DNA from: Candidatus Dormiibacterota bacterium
Lineage (GTDB): Bacteria > Chloroflexota > Dormibacteria > Aeolococcales > Bog-877
Assembly: GCA_003135035.1 (NCBI GenBank)
Contig: PLDE01000013.1
Span: 1 to 5,244, forward strand
Length of the DNA stretch: 5,244 nucleotides
Reading direction: 5' to 3'
The first letter of the stretch is position 1. Every line of letters begins with the position of its first letter. Position numbers and translations under genes: made by a program. Positions 1-5,244 of this stretch are shown piece by piece. The notes under the pieces were generated by a model. The model did not search any database. It had not been told where the DNA came from and worked only from the letters and a program-made list of their open reading frames with translations.

Positions 1-151
1 CGATCACCGTCCAGACGCTCGCGGGCAGCTCAGGCTTGAGGCTGCGGAGATACCCGGCGGGACCGCCCGAGGCAGAGGGAGGGGCGAGTTCGGGAGAGAG
101 CTGGCTTAGACCACCATCCTCCCCCGGGCGTTCCCCTGAATCCGAAGGCAT
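1..151 (-). CDS. N-terminal fragment of a divergent gene, possibly an MFS transporter (runs off the left edge)
   Basis: Seen: reading leftward from ATG at 151-149, the frame stays open for 50 codons to the window edge. The first 30 or so residues are rich in Ser, Pro and Gly and look disordered. The next stretch, YLRSLKPELPASVWTVI, resembles the short basic/amphipathic lead-in before the first membrane helix of many high-GC MFS transporters. No other ATG, GTG or TTG occurs in this frame for roughly 90 bases upstream. A GAGGT (plus-strand 163-167) lies 11 bases before the ATG and is a passable ribosome binding site. Third positions are G/C-rich, but the same bases are third positions of an open plus-strand frame (3-185), so that bias does not settle the strand. 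Inference: a gene transcribed divergently from the DHA2 transporter. The MFS assignment rests on about 17 residues. The fragment could be another membrane protein, or not a gene. Confidence 0.4.
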   Translation of the reverse strand, partial: MPSDSGERPGEDGGLSQLSPELAPPSASGGPAGYLRSLKPELPASVWTVI

Positions 152-316
152 GCGGCAAGCTGACCTCGCGGGATGGGCTGGGTAGAGCGAGTGACCCAGG
201 TTAGCAACCGTCGTCGGGCACCCCTTCTTGACAGACGTTCCGGGCCTGGGGACTCGCCGGGGTGTGAAATTGCCTGTTGTCTGTTCCCCGCGACCGCGGA
301 GAGCACCCGGGAGGCG

Positions 317-337
317 AGAATTCGCTGGAAAGAATTC
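317..337. repeat. Two AGAATTC copies 14 bases apart, candidate operator
   Basis: AGAATTC occurs at 317-323 and again at 331-337, with starts 14 bases apart. Each contains the palindrome GAATTC, and GGAA-agaa-TTCC (327-338) is a further short inverted repeat over the second copy. The patch is noticeably A/T-rich against GC-rich flanks and lies 75-95 bases before the transporter start. Repeated dyads upstream of efflux genes are often regulator sites (TetR, MarR or MerR types), but no regulator gene is visible in the window and the match is short. This is inference only. Confidence 0.25.
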
Positions 338-341
338 CCCG

Positions 342-362
342 GCTCGGGGCCCGCGCCCGAGC
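342..362 (+). other. GC-rich hairpin in the leader of the DHA2 transporter
   Basis: GCTCGGG (342-348) pairs perfectly with CCCGAGC (356-362) across a 7-base loop, giving a 7-bp stem. It ends 32 bases before the AGGAGGT ribosome binding site. No T-run follows, so it is not a canonical intrinsic terminator. If transcribed it could influence leader folding. In GC-rich DNA such stems also arise by chance. Confidence 0.3.
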
Positions 363-394
363 TCAGGCAAGGGGCGGCCGGTAAGCCGTCCATT

Positions 395-401
395 AGGAGG
401 T
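395..401 (+). promoter_or_regulatory. Strong ribosome binding site that fixes the TTG start at 412
   Basis: AGGAGGT at 395-401 is a near-perfect Shine-Dalgarno sequence, 10 bases before TTG at 412-414. An in-frame TAG at 394-396 rules out any earlier start. The next in-frame ATG (residue 28) lies inside the first membrane helix. The TTG is therefore the start. Confidence 0.85.
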
Positions 402-411
402 AGATCCGTCC

Positions 412-1944
412 TTGGCTGCTTCCCAGAGGACCAATCGCTCGACCGCACCGTCCTGGGGCTGGACGGTGACTCTGGTCTCGGTCGCCACCTTCATGGTGAT
501 TCTCGATCTGACGGTGGTCAATGTCGCCCTTCCCGAGATCCAGAAGAGCTTCCACTCCCGGCTGACCGACCTGGAGTGGGTGGTCAACACCTACGCCCTC
601 CTGGTGGCGGGTCTGCTCCTCCTGGCCGGGAGCACCGCCGACCGGGTCGGCCGCCGGCTCGTCTTCCTGGTGGGGATGGTCGTGTTCACGATCGGCTCCC
701 TACTCAGCGCCCTGGCTTCGAGCACCATCCTGTTGATCGCCTTTCGCGGTCTTCAAGGTGCTGGGGCCGCCTTGCTCTTCGCCACTGCTCTGGGGATCCT
801 GGGAAACCTCTTCTCTGGTCAAGAGCGCGCTCGAGCCCTGGGAGTTTGGGGGGTGGCGGTCGGCGCCGGGCTCGCCTGCGGCCCCTTGGTCGGGGGCCTG
901 CTGACCCAGGTCTTCGGCTGGCCCGCGATCTTCTTGGTCAACCTGCCGATCGGCGTGGCCGTGACCGTTCTGACGCTCTGGCAGATGCCGGAGTCCAAGG
1001 ACCCCAAGGCGCGCCGGATCGACAAGCTGGGAGCGGTGACCCTGGCGGTCGCCCTGGTGGCGCTGATCTACGCCCTCGTCGAGGGCAACACCCTGGGCTG
1101 GGACAGCCCGCCGGTCCTGGGCGGATTCCTGCTGGCGGTGGTGGCCGGGACGGCGTTCATCGGGGTCGAGCGCAGACCCGAACCCATGGCCGACCTCTCG
1201 CTGCTCCGCGACGCTCGCTTCCGGGCGGCTTCGGTTGGAGTCTTCGGCCAGGGCCTGGTGATCGGGGCGATGCTCTTCTACCTGATCCGCTTTCTGCAGC
1301 AGGGTTTGGGCGACAGCCCGCTCAGCGCTGGCCTGGAGGTCCTGCCCATGACGGTGACCGCCATGGGCGCAGCCATCGTGGGCGCCCGACTGGCGCCCCG
1401 GATGCGGATCGAGCTGGTCATCAGCGGTTCCCTGCTGCTGATGGCTGGCGGTGCCGCACTGATGCTCCTGATCGGTCTGTGCAATGGCTGGTACTGGCTC
1501 TTGCCCGGTTTGGTGTTCGCCGGCATGGGCTGGGGGGCCATCAACCCGGCATCCGCTCATGGTGCCCTGGCCTCGGCTCCCCCCAACCAGACGGGCATGG
1601 CCTCGGGCTTCGTCAACACTGCCCGCCAAGTGGGTATCGCGGCTGGCCTGGGTGGCCTGGGCGCCTTCTTCGAGATGCAGGTACGCATCACCAGCCTGGC
1701 CGGCCTGGCCAGCCTCCCGCTGGCCGCCCGGACCAAGATCTCGCTGGCGGCGGCTCAGAGCGGCTTGCCTCAGGCGCTGCTGGAGGCGTCGTCGTCGGAC
1801 CGCCATCGGGTGGCGCTGGCGGTGCGCAGCGCCCTGCTCTCCGGCCTGCATGCTGTCCTGCTGGCGGCCGCGGTGGGTGCCCTGGTGGTGGCCGTGCTAA
1901 TCCTGGCAACCGCTCGTCAGGGCGGCCAACCCCAGGCCGGCTAG
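412..1944 (+). CDS. DHA2-family MFS drug/proton antiporter (EmrB/QacA type, 14 helices)
   Basis: A 510-residue inner-membrane transporter, the usual length for the family, which exports toxic compounds in exchange for protons. Visible signatures: the DHA2 first-helix motif LDLTVVNVALPEIQ (31-44); motif A GSTADRVGRR (73-82) in the loop between helices 2 and 3; FRGLQGAGAA with its arginine in helix 4 (111-120); antiporter motif C GAGLACGPLVGG in helix 5 (151-162); GWPAIFLVNLPIG (169-181). In the second half come FLQQGLGDSPLSAGLEVLP (about 284-302) and QTGMASGFVNTARQVGIAAG (393-412). A long polar stretch (about 425-480) precedes the last helix, as in 14-helix members. The start is TTG behind AGGAGGT. 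The next gene, typA, begins about 70 bases downstream on the same strand, and no canonical terminator lies between. The substrate cannot be read from sequence; no adjacent membrane-fusion (EmrA-like) partner is present. The subfamily is secure, the specific drug is not. Confidence 0.93.
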   Translation: MAASQRTNRSTAPSWGWTVTLVSVATFMVILDLTVVNVALPEIQKSFHSRLTDLEWVVNTYALLVAGLLLLAGSTADRVGRRLVFLVGMVVFTIGSLLSALASSTILLIAFRGLQGAGAALLFATALGILGNLFSGQERARALGVWGVAVGAGLACGPLVGGLLTQVFGWPAIFLVNLPIGVAVTVLTLWQMPESKDPKARRIDKLGAVTLAVALVALIYALVEGNTLGWDSPPVLGGFLLAVVAGTAFIGVERRPEPMADLSLLRDARFRAASVGVFGQGLVIGAMLFYLIRFLQQGLGDSPLSAGLEVLPMTVTAMGAAIVGARLAPRMRIELVISGSLLLMAGGAALMLLIGLCNGWYWLLPGLVFAGMGWGAINPASAHGALASAPPNQTGMASGFVNTARQVGIAAGLGGLGAFFEMQVRITSLAGLASLPLAARTKISLAAAQSGLPQALLEASSSDRHRVALAVRSALLSGLHAVLLAAAVGALVVAVLILATARQGGQPQAG

Positions 1945-1964
1945 GTCAACCCCGCCGCCAGGGC

Positions 1965-1978
1965 TCGCCTCGAGGCGA
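1965..1978. repeat. 14-base perfect palindrome between the transporter and typA
   Basis: TCGCCTCGAGGCGA reads identically on both strands, centred on CTCGAG. It lies 20 bases after the transporter stop and about 40-50 bases before the typA start. With no loop and no T-run it is a poor terminator. A dimeric-regulator site or a chance palindrome are both possible. Confidence 0.35.
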
Positions 1979-2001
1979 TAGGAGGCTGCGAGCACCTCGG
2001 C

Positions 2002-2007
2002 TATCCT
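2002..2007 (+). promoter_or_regulatory. typA: Possible -10 element for a near-leaderless typA transcript
   Basis: TATCCT matches the TANNNT form of high-GC -10 elements and ends 9 bases before ATG at 2017 (3 bases before TTG at 2011). A transcript starting 6-9 bases downstream would begin at or next to the ATG, which would explain the absence of a properly spaced Shine-Dalgarno. No TTGACA-like -35 is seen at the expected distance, so this is weak. Confidence 0.25.
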
Positions 2008-2016
2008 GAGTTGCGC

Positions 2017-3849
2017 ATGCCCCTACGCGACGACCTTCGCAACGTGGCGATCGTCGCCCACGTCGACCATGGCAAGACGACGCTGGTCAATGCCATGCTC
2101 CAACAGACGGGGTCCTTTCGCGCCAACCAGGAGATCACTGATCGGGTGCTCGACTCGGGTGACCTGGAGCGCGAGAAGGGCATCACCATCCTGGCCAAGC
2201 ACACTGCCGTGCAGCACGGGCCGACCAAGATCACCATCGTCGACACCCCCGGGCACGCCGACTTCGGCGGTGAGGTGGAGCGAGGCCTGGCCATGGTCGA
2301 TGGGGTGCTCCTCCTGGTCGATGCCTCTGAGGGTCCCCTGCCCCAGACCCGATTCGTCTTGCGCAAGACCCTGGAGGCGCGCCTGGCGGTGGTGGTGGTG
2401 GTCAACAAGGTCGACCGCTCCGATGCCCGTATCGAGGAGGTGGTCCGGGAGATCGAGGATCTCTTCCTGGATTTGGGGGCGGACGAGCACCAGATCGTCT
2501 TTCCCGTCCTCTACGCCAACGCCCGAGCTGGCTGGGCAAGCACCGATCCGGCCCAGCCGGGAACAGATCTGGGGCCCCTCTTTGAGGCCATCATCCAGAG
2601 CATCCCCGCCCCTTCCTACCAGGAGGGCCACCCCCTGCAGGCGCTGGTGACCAACCTCGACGCATCCGCCTACGTCGGGCGGCTGGCCATCTGCCGCGTC
2701 CATAACGGCACCTTGCGCCGGGGCGACACGGTTGCCTGGTGCCGCGTTGACGGCACCGTGGAAAGAGCCAAGATCACCGAGCTCTATGCCTCCCGGGCAC
2801 TGGATCGTGTCGATGTCGACGAGGCTGGACCGGGGGAGATTGTGGCGGTCGCCGGCTTCGCCGACATCTCCATCGGCGACACCCTGGCCGATGCCACCGA
2901 CCCCAGGCCGCTGCCGGCCATCCTCGTCGACGAGCCCAGCCTCTCCACCACCATCGGCATCAATACATCGCCCCTGTCGGGGACCGACGGCGGCAAGTTG
3001 ACGGCGCGGATGATCAAGAACCGGCTCGATGCCGAGCTGGTGGGCAACGTCTCCTTGCGCGTTCTTCCGACCGCCCGACCAGACACTTGGGAGGTGCAGG
3101 GTCGCGGTGAGCTGCAGTTGGCGGTCCTGGTCGAGACCATGCGTCGGGAGGGCTTCGAACTCACCGTGGGCAAGCCCCAGGTGGTGACCCGAGAAATCGA
3201 CGGCAAGCTGCACGAGCCGATGGAGCGGGTGGCGATAGACGTCCCCGAGGATTACGTCGGCGTGGTCACCCAGCTGCTTGCCTTGCGCCAGGCGCGCTTG
3301 GAGGAGATCGTCAACCACGGCACCGGCTGGGTGCGCATGGACTACCGGGTGCCCTCGCGTGGGCTGGTCGGGTTTCGCACCGAGTTTCTGGTGGAAACCA
3401 GAGGCACCGGGGTGCTCCACAACGTCTTCGATGGTTGGGAACCATGGCACGGCGCCCTCAAGACCAGACGCAACGGCTCCATGGTGGCGGATCGCGAGGG
3501 AATGTCCACCACCGAGGCCTTGATGTCGCTGCAAGAACGGGGCACCATGCTGATCGGTCCGGGAACGCGGGTCTACGAGGGCATGGTGGTGGGCGAGAAC
3601 GCCCGTAACGATGAGATGGACGTCAATCCCACCAAAGAAAAGCAGAAAACCAACATCCGTTCCTCGACCCAGGAGGAGCTCGAGCGACTGACCCCTTACT
3701 TACAGTTCTCTCTAGAACAGGCCCTGGAGTTCATCGGCGAGGATGAGTGCGTCGAGGTCACACCGCACGCCGTACGCTTGCGCAAGATGATTCTCGACCA
3801 GAGTCTGCGAGCGCGCCAGCATCGGGTGGCGCGTCGGGATACCCGGTGA
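2017..3849 (+). CDS. typA: Translational GTPase TypA/BipA
   Basis: A ribosome-binding GTPase of the EF-G/LepA superfamily, known in other bacteria to aid 50S subunit assembly and growth under cold or stress. It is complete at 610 residues from ATG 2017, the normal length. GTPase motifs: G1 AHVDHGKTT (14-22), switch I EREKGITI (51-58), G3 DTPGH (76-80), G4 NKVD (130-133), G5 region YANARAGWA (166-174). A beta-barrel domain follows (about 205-295), then the EF-G-like third domain with GRGELQLAVLVE (362-373), the fifth-like domain with GLVGFRTEFL (449-458), and the TypA-specific C-terminal domain with VYEGMVVGEN (519-528) and the ribosome-contacting loop DVNPTKEKQKTNIRSS (535-550). All catalytic motifs are intact. 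Start choice is open: TTG at 2011 is in frame, two codons earlier. AGGAGG at 1980-1985 is 25-31 bases away, too far for ordinary use. The sequence resembles actinobacterial TypA. Confidence 0.96.
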   Translation: MPLRDDLRNVAIVAHVDHGKTTLVNAMLQQTGSFRANQEITDRVLDSGDLEREKGITILAKHTAVQHGPTKITIVDTPGHADFGGEVERGLAMVDGVLLLVDASEGPLPQTRFVLRKTLEARLAVVVVVNKVDRSDARIEEVVREIEDLFLDLGADEHQIVFPVLYANARAGWASTDPAQPGTDLGPLFEAIIQSIPAPSYQEGHPLQALVTNLDASAYVGRLAICRVHNGTLRRGDTVAWCRVDGTVERAKITELYASRALDRVDVDEAGPGEIVAVAGFADISIGDTLADATDPRPLPAILVDEPSLSTTIGINTSPLSGTDGGKLTARMIKNRLDAELVGNVSLRVLPTARPDTWEVQGRGELQLAVLVETMRREGFELTVGKPQVVTREIDGKLHEPMERVAIDVPEDYVGVVTQLLALRQARLEEIVNHGTGWVRMDYRVPSRGLVGFRTEFLVETRGTGVLHNVFDGWEPWHGALKTRRNGSMVADREGMSTTEALMSLQERGTMLIGPGTRVYEGMVVGENARNDEMDVNPTKEKQKTNIRSSTQEELERLTPYLQFSLEQALEFIGEDECVEVTPHAVRLRKMILDQSLRARQHRVARRDTR

Positions 3850-3875
3850 CCGCGCCGGCAATGTTCGCGAGCGTA

Positions 3876-3897
3876 TTCCCCGCGAGGCCGCGGGGGA
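3876..3897 (+). terminator. Hairpin after typA, possible non-canonical terminator
   Basis: CCCCGCG (3878-3884) pairs with CGCGGGG (3889-3895) across the loop AGGC. A T-G wobble and a T-A pair extend the stem to 9 bp (3876-3897). It begins 26 bases after the typA stop. No T-run follows, so it is not a classic intrinsic terminator, although GC-rich stems without T-tracts after stop codons are common in high-GC bacteria. It could instead protect the mRNA 3' end. Confidence 0.35.
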
Positions 3898-3905
3898 CAG
3901 GGCAG

Positions 3906-3923
3906 GTCGCGAGTCATCGCGAC
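3906..3923 (+). other. Second hairpin just before the acetyltransferase gene
   Basis: GTCGCGA (3906-3912) pairs perfectly with TCGCGAC (3917-3923) over the loop GTCA. It lies 8 bases after the previous stem and 21 bases before the GTG at 3945. A pyrimidine-rich stretch (about 3924-3938) follows. TCGCGA also occurs at 3865-3870, so alternative pairings between three copies are possible. It may belong to a tandem terminator or to a regulator site; the DNA alone cannot tell. Confidence 0.35.
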
Positions 3924-3944
3924 AGCTCTCCTCCTGCTTGATCC

Positions 3945-4559
3945 GTGAGCAGCGCCGCCCTCCCGGCGCCGTTGCGCACCGAACGGCTGATCCTGCGCAC
4001 CTGGCAACCGGGTGACCGGGAGCCGTTTGCCGAGATCAACGCCGACCCGGTGGTGATGGAGCACTTCCCAGCCCCGCTCACACGTGCGGAGAGTGATCGT
4101 TTCGCGGACAGAATCGAGGATTTGTGGCGGGTCGACGGCTGGGGTTTGTGGGCAGTACAGATCGCCGAAGATCAATCTTTTGCAGGCTTTGTGGGACTCA
4201 ACCGGGCGGAGTTCGCCGCCCCCTTCACCCCCGCCATCGAGGTCGGTTGGCGGCTGGCCCAACAGCACTGGGGTCAGGGTTACGCCACCGAGGCGGGTCG
4301 GGCGGCGCTCGGCTACGGTTTCCAGGAGCTCGACCTGCTCGAGATCGTGTCATTCACCAGCACCGTCAACACCAGATCCCAGCGGGTCATGGCTAAATTG
4401 GGCATGCAGCGCGATCCCGGCGATGATTTCGACCACCCCGGAATCGCTCCCGGTGACCGTCTGCGCAGGCATGTGCTGTACCGATTGACGCGGCCCGACT
4501 GGGCCTCTTGCCGGCAAGGTGAAGCGGGCGCCTGGGGTGCATCCCTGGCTCGGCGCTGA
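3945..4559 (+). CDS. GNAT N-acetyltransferase, RimJ/RimL type (Acetyltransf_3)
   Basis: A 204-residue cytosolic enzyme predicted to transfer acetyl from acetyl-CoA to an amine. It opens with the RimJ/RimL signature LRTERLILRTWQPGD (10-24) followed by NADPVVMEHFP (32-42). The beta-4 strand EVGWRL (99-104) leads into the acetyl-CoA pyrophosphate loop WGQGYATEA (109-117), matching Q/R-x-x-G-x-G/A. VNTRSQRVMAKLGM (141-154) is the conserved helix-turn near the active site, and HVLYRLTRPDW (176-186) closes the fold. Residues 187-204 are a tail beyond the usual end. Start: GTG at 3945, one codon after an in-frame TGA (3939-3941). TTG at 3972 is the only other early option and would remove part of the signature region. 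No clear Shine-Dalgarno is visible. The stop overlaps the next gene's ATG. The substrate is unknown: ribosomal or other protein N-termini, a small amine, or an antibiotic are all possible in this family. Confidence 0.9.
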   Translation: MSSAALPAPLRTERLILRTWQPGDREPFAEINADPVVMEHFPAPLTRAESDRFADRIEDLWRVDGWGLWAVQIAEDQSFAGFVGLNRAEFAAPFTPAIEVGWRLAQQHWGQGYATEAGRAALGYGFQELDLLEIVSFTSTVNTRSQRVMAKLGMQRDPGDDFDHPGIAPGDRLRRHVLYRLTRPDWASCRQGEAGAWGASLARR

Positions 4560-5244
4560 TGAGCTCCAAACTGTCGATCGACCTGCGCCCGCTGCGCCAG
4601 AGTCCCGACCTGCGACGGCTCTACGGGGGCAGAGCCGTATCCCAGTTAGGCAGCACCATCACCACCGTGGCCGCGGCGCTGCAGGTCTACCGCCTGAGCC
4701 ACTCCTCCCTGGCGGTCGGTGCGGTGGCGATCACGGCGGCCGTACCCATGGTCGTCGGGATGCAGGTGGGCGGCAGCCTGGCCGACGCCATGGATCGCCG
4801 GCTGCTCATCGTCTGGACGCAAGTTTCCTCGGGAATCGTGGTTGCCTTGCTGGCCGTCAATGCCCTCCAGCCCCACCCCCAGTTGTGGCTGCTCTACGCG
4901 CTGGTGGGTCTGGCGGGAGCTTCCTTGGGAGTGGGCTCTCCTGCTCGCTCGGCGGCGATCCCGACCTTGGTCAGCAAGGAGCTGATGGCCTCCGCGACGG
5001 CACTCAATGCCACCGTCAGTCAGCTGGCGGTCCTGGTCGGACCGGCTCTGGCCGGGCTGCTGGTGGACCGTTTCGGATTCGCCCCAGCGTATGCCGCCGA
5101 TGCGTTGTCCTTTCTCATCTTCACCGTGCTGGCGGCCGGCATGCAGCCCCTGCCGCGCACCCGGGTGGGGGCGGCCGGGGTGGCCGCCTTCGTGGAAGGG
5201 CTCCGCTATGTGCGGGGACACGCGCTCCTCCTGAGCCTCTTACT
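4559..5244 (+). CDS. EntS-like MFS exporter (MFS_3), N-terminal part, cut by the window end
   Basis: An open frame from ATG 4559-4561 continues to the right edge with no stop: 228 residues of a family usually about 400-430 long. It starts MSSKLSIDLRPLRQSPDLRR, a basic cytosolic lead-in. Helices are visible at about 24-47, 53-70, 82-101, 108-125, 143-167 and 173-194. Motif A appears as GGSLADAMDRR (71-81). SPARSAAIPTLV (127-138), the stretch ending LVGPALAGLL (159-168) and EGLRYVRG (213-220) are typical of the enterobactin-exporter EntS/MFS_3 group, which exports siderophores, macrolides and other compounds. The ATG overlaps the acetyltransferase stop by one base (TGATG) and has no strong Shine-Dalgarno of its own, so its translation is probably coupled to the upstream gene. 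The class is secure, the substrate unknown. The C-terminal half is outside the window. Confidence 0.9.
   Translation, partial: MSSKLSIDLRPLRQSPDLRRLYGGRAVSQLGSTITTVAAALQVYRLSHSSLAVGAVAITAAVPMVVGMQVGGSLADAMDRRLLIVWTQVSSGIVVALLAVNALQPHPQLWLLYALVGLAGASLGVGSPARSAAIPTLVSKELMASATALNATVSQLAVLVGPALAGLLVDRFGFAPAYAADALSFLIFTVLAAGMQPLPRTRVGAAGVAAFVEGLRYVRGHALLLSLL

Larger units (their letters stand above)
152..394. promoter_or_regulatory. Divergent intergenic region with candidate control elements
   Basis: This gap of about 240 bases separates the putative minus-strand start at 151 from the DHA2 transporter. If the left fragment is real, it must hold promoters for both directions. A perfect TTGACA lies at 228-233 on the plus strand, but no TANNNT-like -10 sits 16-19 bases downstream, so a promoter there is unproven. 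On the minus strand, TAACCT (plus-strand 198-203) fits a -10 about 46 bases before the ATG, without a good -35. Two AGAATTC copies (317-323 and 331-337) stand in a locally A/T-rich patch, followed by a hairpin at 342-362. No convincing gene is seen here. Frames crossing it are Arg/Pro/Gly-rich and resemble no family I know. Confidence 0.4.

Noticed and set aside
3..185. A plus-strand frame open from the left edge to TAG 183-185, possible tail of an upstream gene
   Set aside because: The translation is a Ser/Pro/Gly-rich string with no family resemblance. Its third positions coincide with those of the minus-strand frame from 151, which reads more like a protein. It is not excluded, only less likely.
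228..233. Perfect TTGACA as a -35 box for the DHA2 gene
   Set aside because: No acceptable -10 lies at 16-19 bases. The nearest candidate, TGAAAT at 265-270, is about 31 bases away. It is not called as a promoter.
700..1851. A 383-codon minus-strand open frame antisense to the DHA2 gene
   Set aside because: Its composition is dominated by Gln, Gly, Arg and Ala with no membrane segments or domains. The opposite strand is clearly coding.
228..2009. A very long (593-codon) plus-strand open frame over the DHA2 gene
   Set aside because: Its product is Arg/Gly/Pro-rich with no recognisable motif, while the overlapping frame at 412-1944 carries all DHA2 signatures. Long shadow frames are expected in GC-rich DNA.
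2391..2402. Short GTG trinucleotide run in typA
   Set aside because: It encodes the valine-rich beta strand just before NKVD, where hydrophobic residues are normal in translational GTPases. It is a codon-use effect rather than a special repeat.
2023..3534. A 503-codon minus-strand open frame antisense to typA
   Set aside because: It is an antisense shadow of typA, rich in Gly, Asp, His and Gln and without known motifs. The typA frame is conserved from end to end.
3747..3941. A 64-codon open frame overlapping the typA 3' end and the following spacer
   Set aside because: It overlaps the conserved typA C-terminus out of frame, has no ribosome binding site and no recognisable product. Its TGA only marks the upstream limit for the acetyltransferase start.
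4646..5221. A 191-codon minus-strand open frame antisense to the EntS-like gene
   Set aside because: It is His/Gln/Arg/Gly-rich with no motifs. The plus strand encodes a recognisable MFS_3 transporter through the same interval.

Overview
This is a high-GC bacterial window (about two thirds G+C by eye) holding ordinary, densely packed chromosomal genes. The TypA protein reads like actinobacterial versions (for example DLEREKGITILAK, GRGELQLAVLVETMRREGFE, NHGTGWVRMDY). An actinobacterium or a related high-GC lineage is therefore the best guess. No rRNA, tRNA, insertion sequence, CRISPR array or phage gene is visible. Start codons are varied (TTG, TTG or ATG, GTG, ATG), and only one gene has a strong, well-spaced Shine-Dalgarno sequence.

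Layout: (1) Bases 1-151, minus strand: a probable N-terminal fragment of a divergent gene leaving the left edge, perhaps an MFS transporter. (2) Bases 152-394: a divergent intergenic region with an A/T-rich island carrying two AGAATTC copies and a GC-rich hairpin. (3) Bases 412-1944, plus: a 14-helix DHA2-type (EmrB/QacA) drug/proton antiporter, TTG start behind AGGAGGT. (4) Bases 1945-2016: a short spacer with a 14-base perfect palindrome. (5) Bases 2017-3849, plus: complete typA/bipA, the ribosome-associated translational GTPase. (6) Bases 3850-3944: a spacer with two back-to-back hairpins. (7) Bases 3945-4559, plus: a RimJ/RimL-type GNAT acetyltransferase. (8) Bases 4559 to the right edge, plus: the first 228 residues of an EntS-like (MFS_3) exporter, overlapping the GNAT stop by one base in TGATG.

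The two complete or partial plus-strand MFS genes, and possibly a third on the minus strand, suggest an export or detoxification neighbourhood around the housekeeping GTPase. The acetyltransferase and EntS-like exporter are almost certainly translated as a pair and may act on the same small molecule, but nothing in the sequence identifies it. I see no convincing undescribed system. The points most worth checking are the GNAT-exporter pair, the tandem hairpins after typA, and the unusual typA leader.
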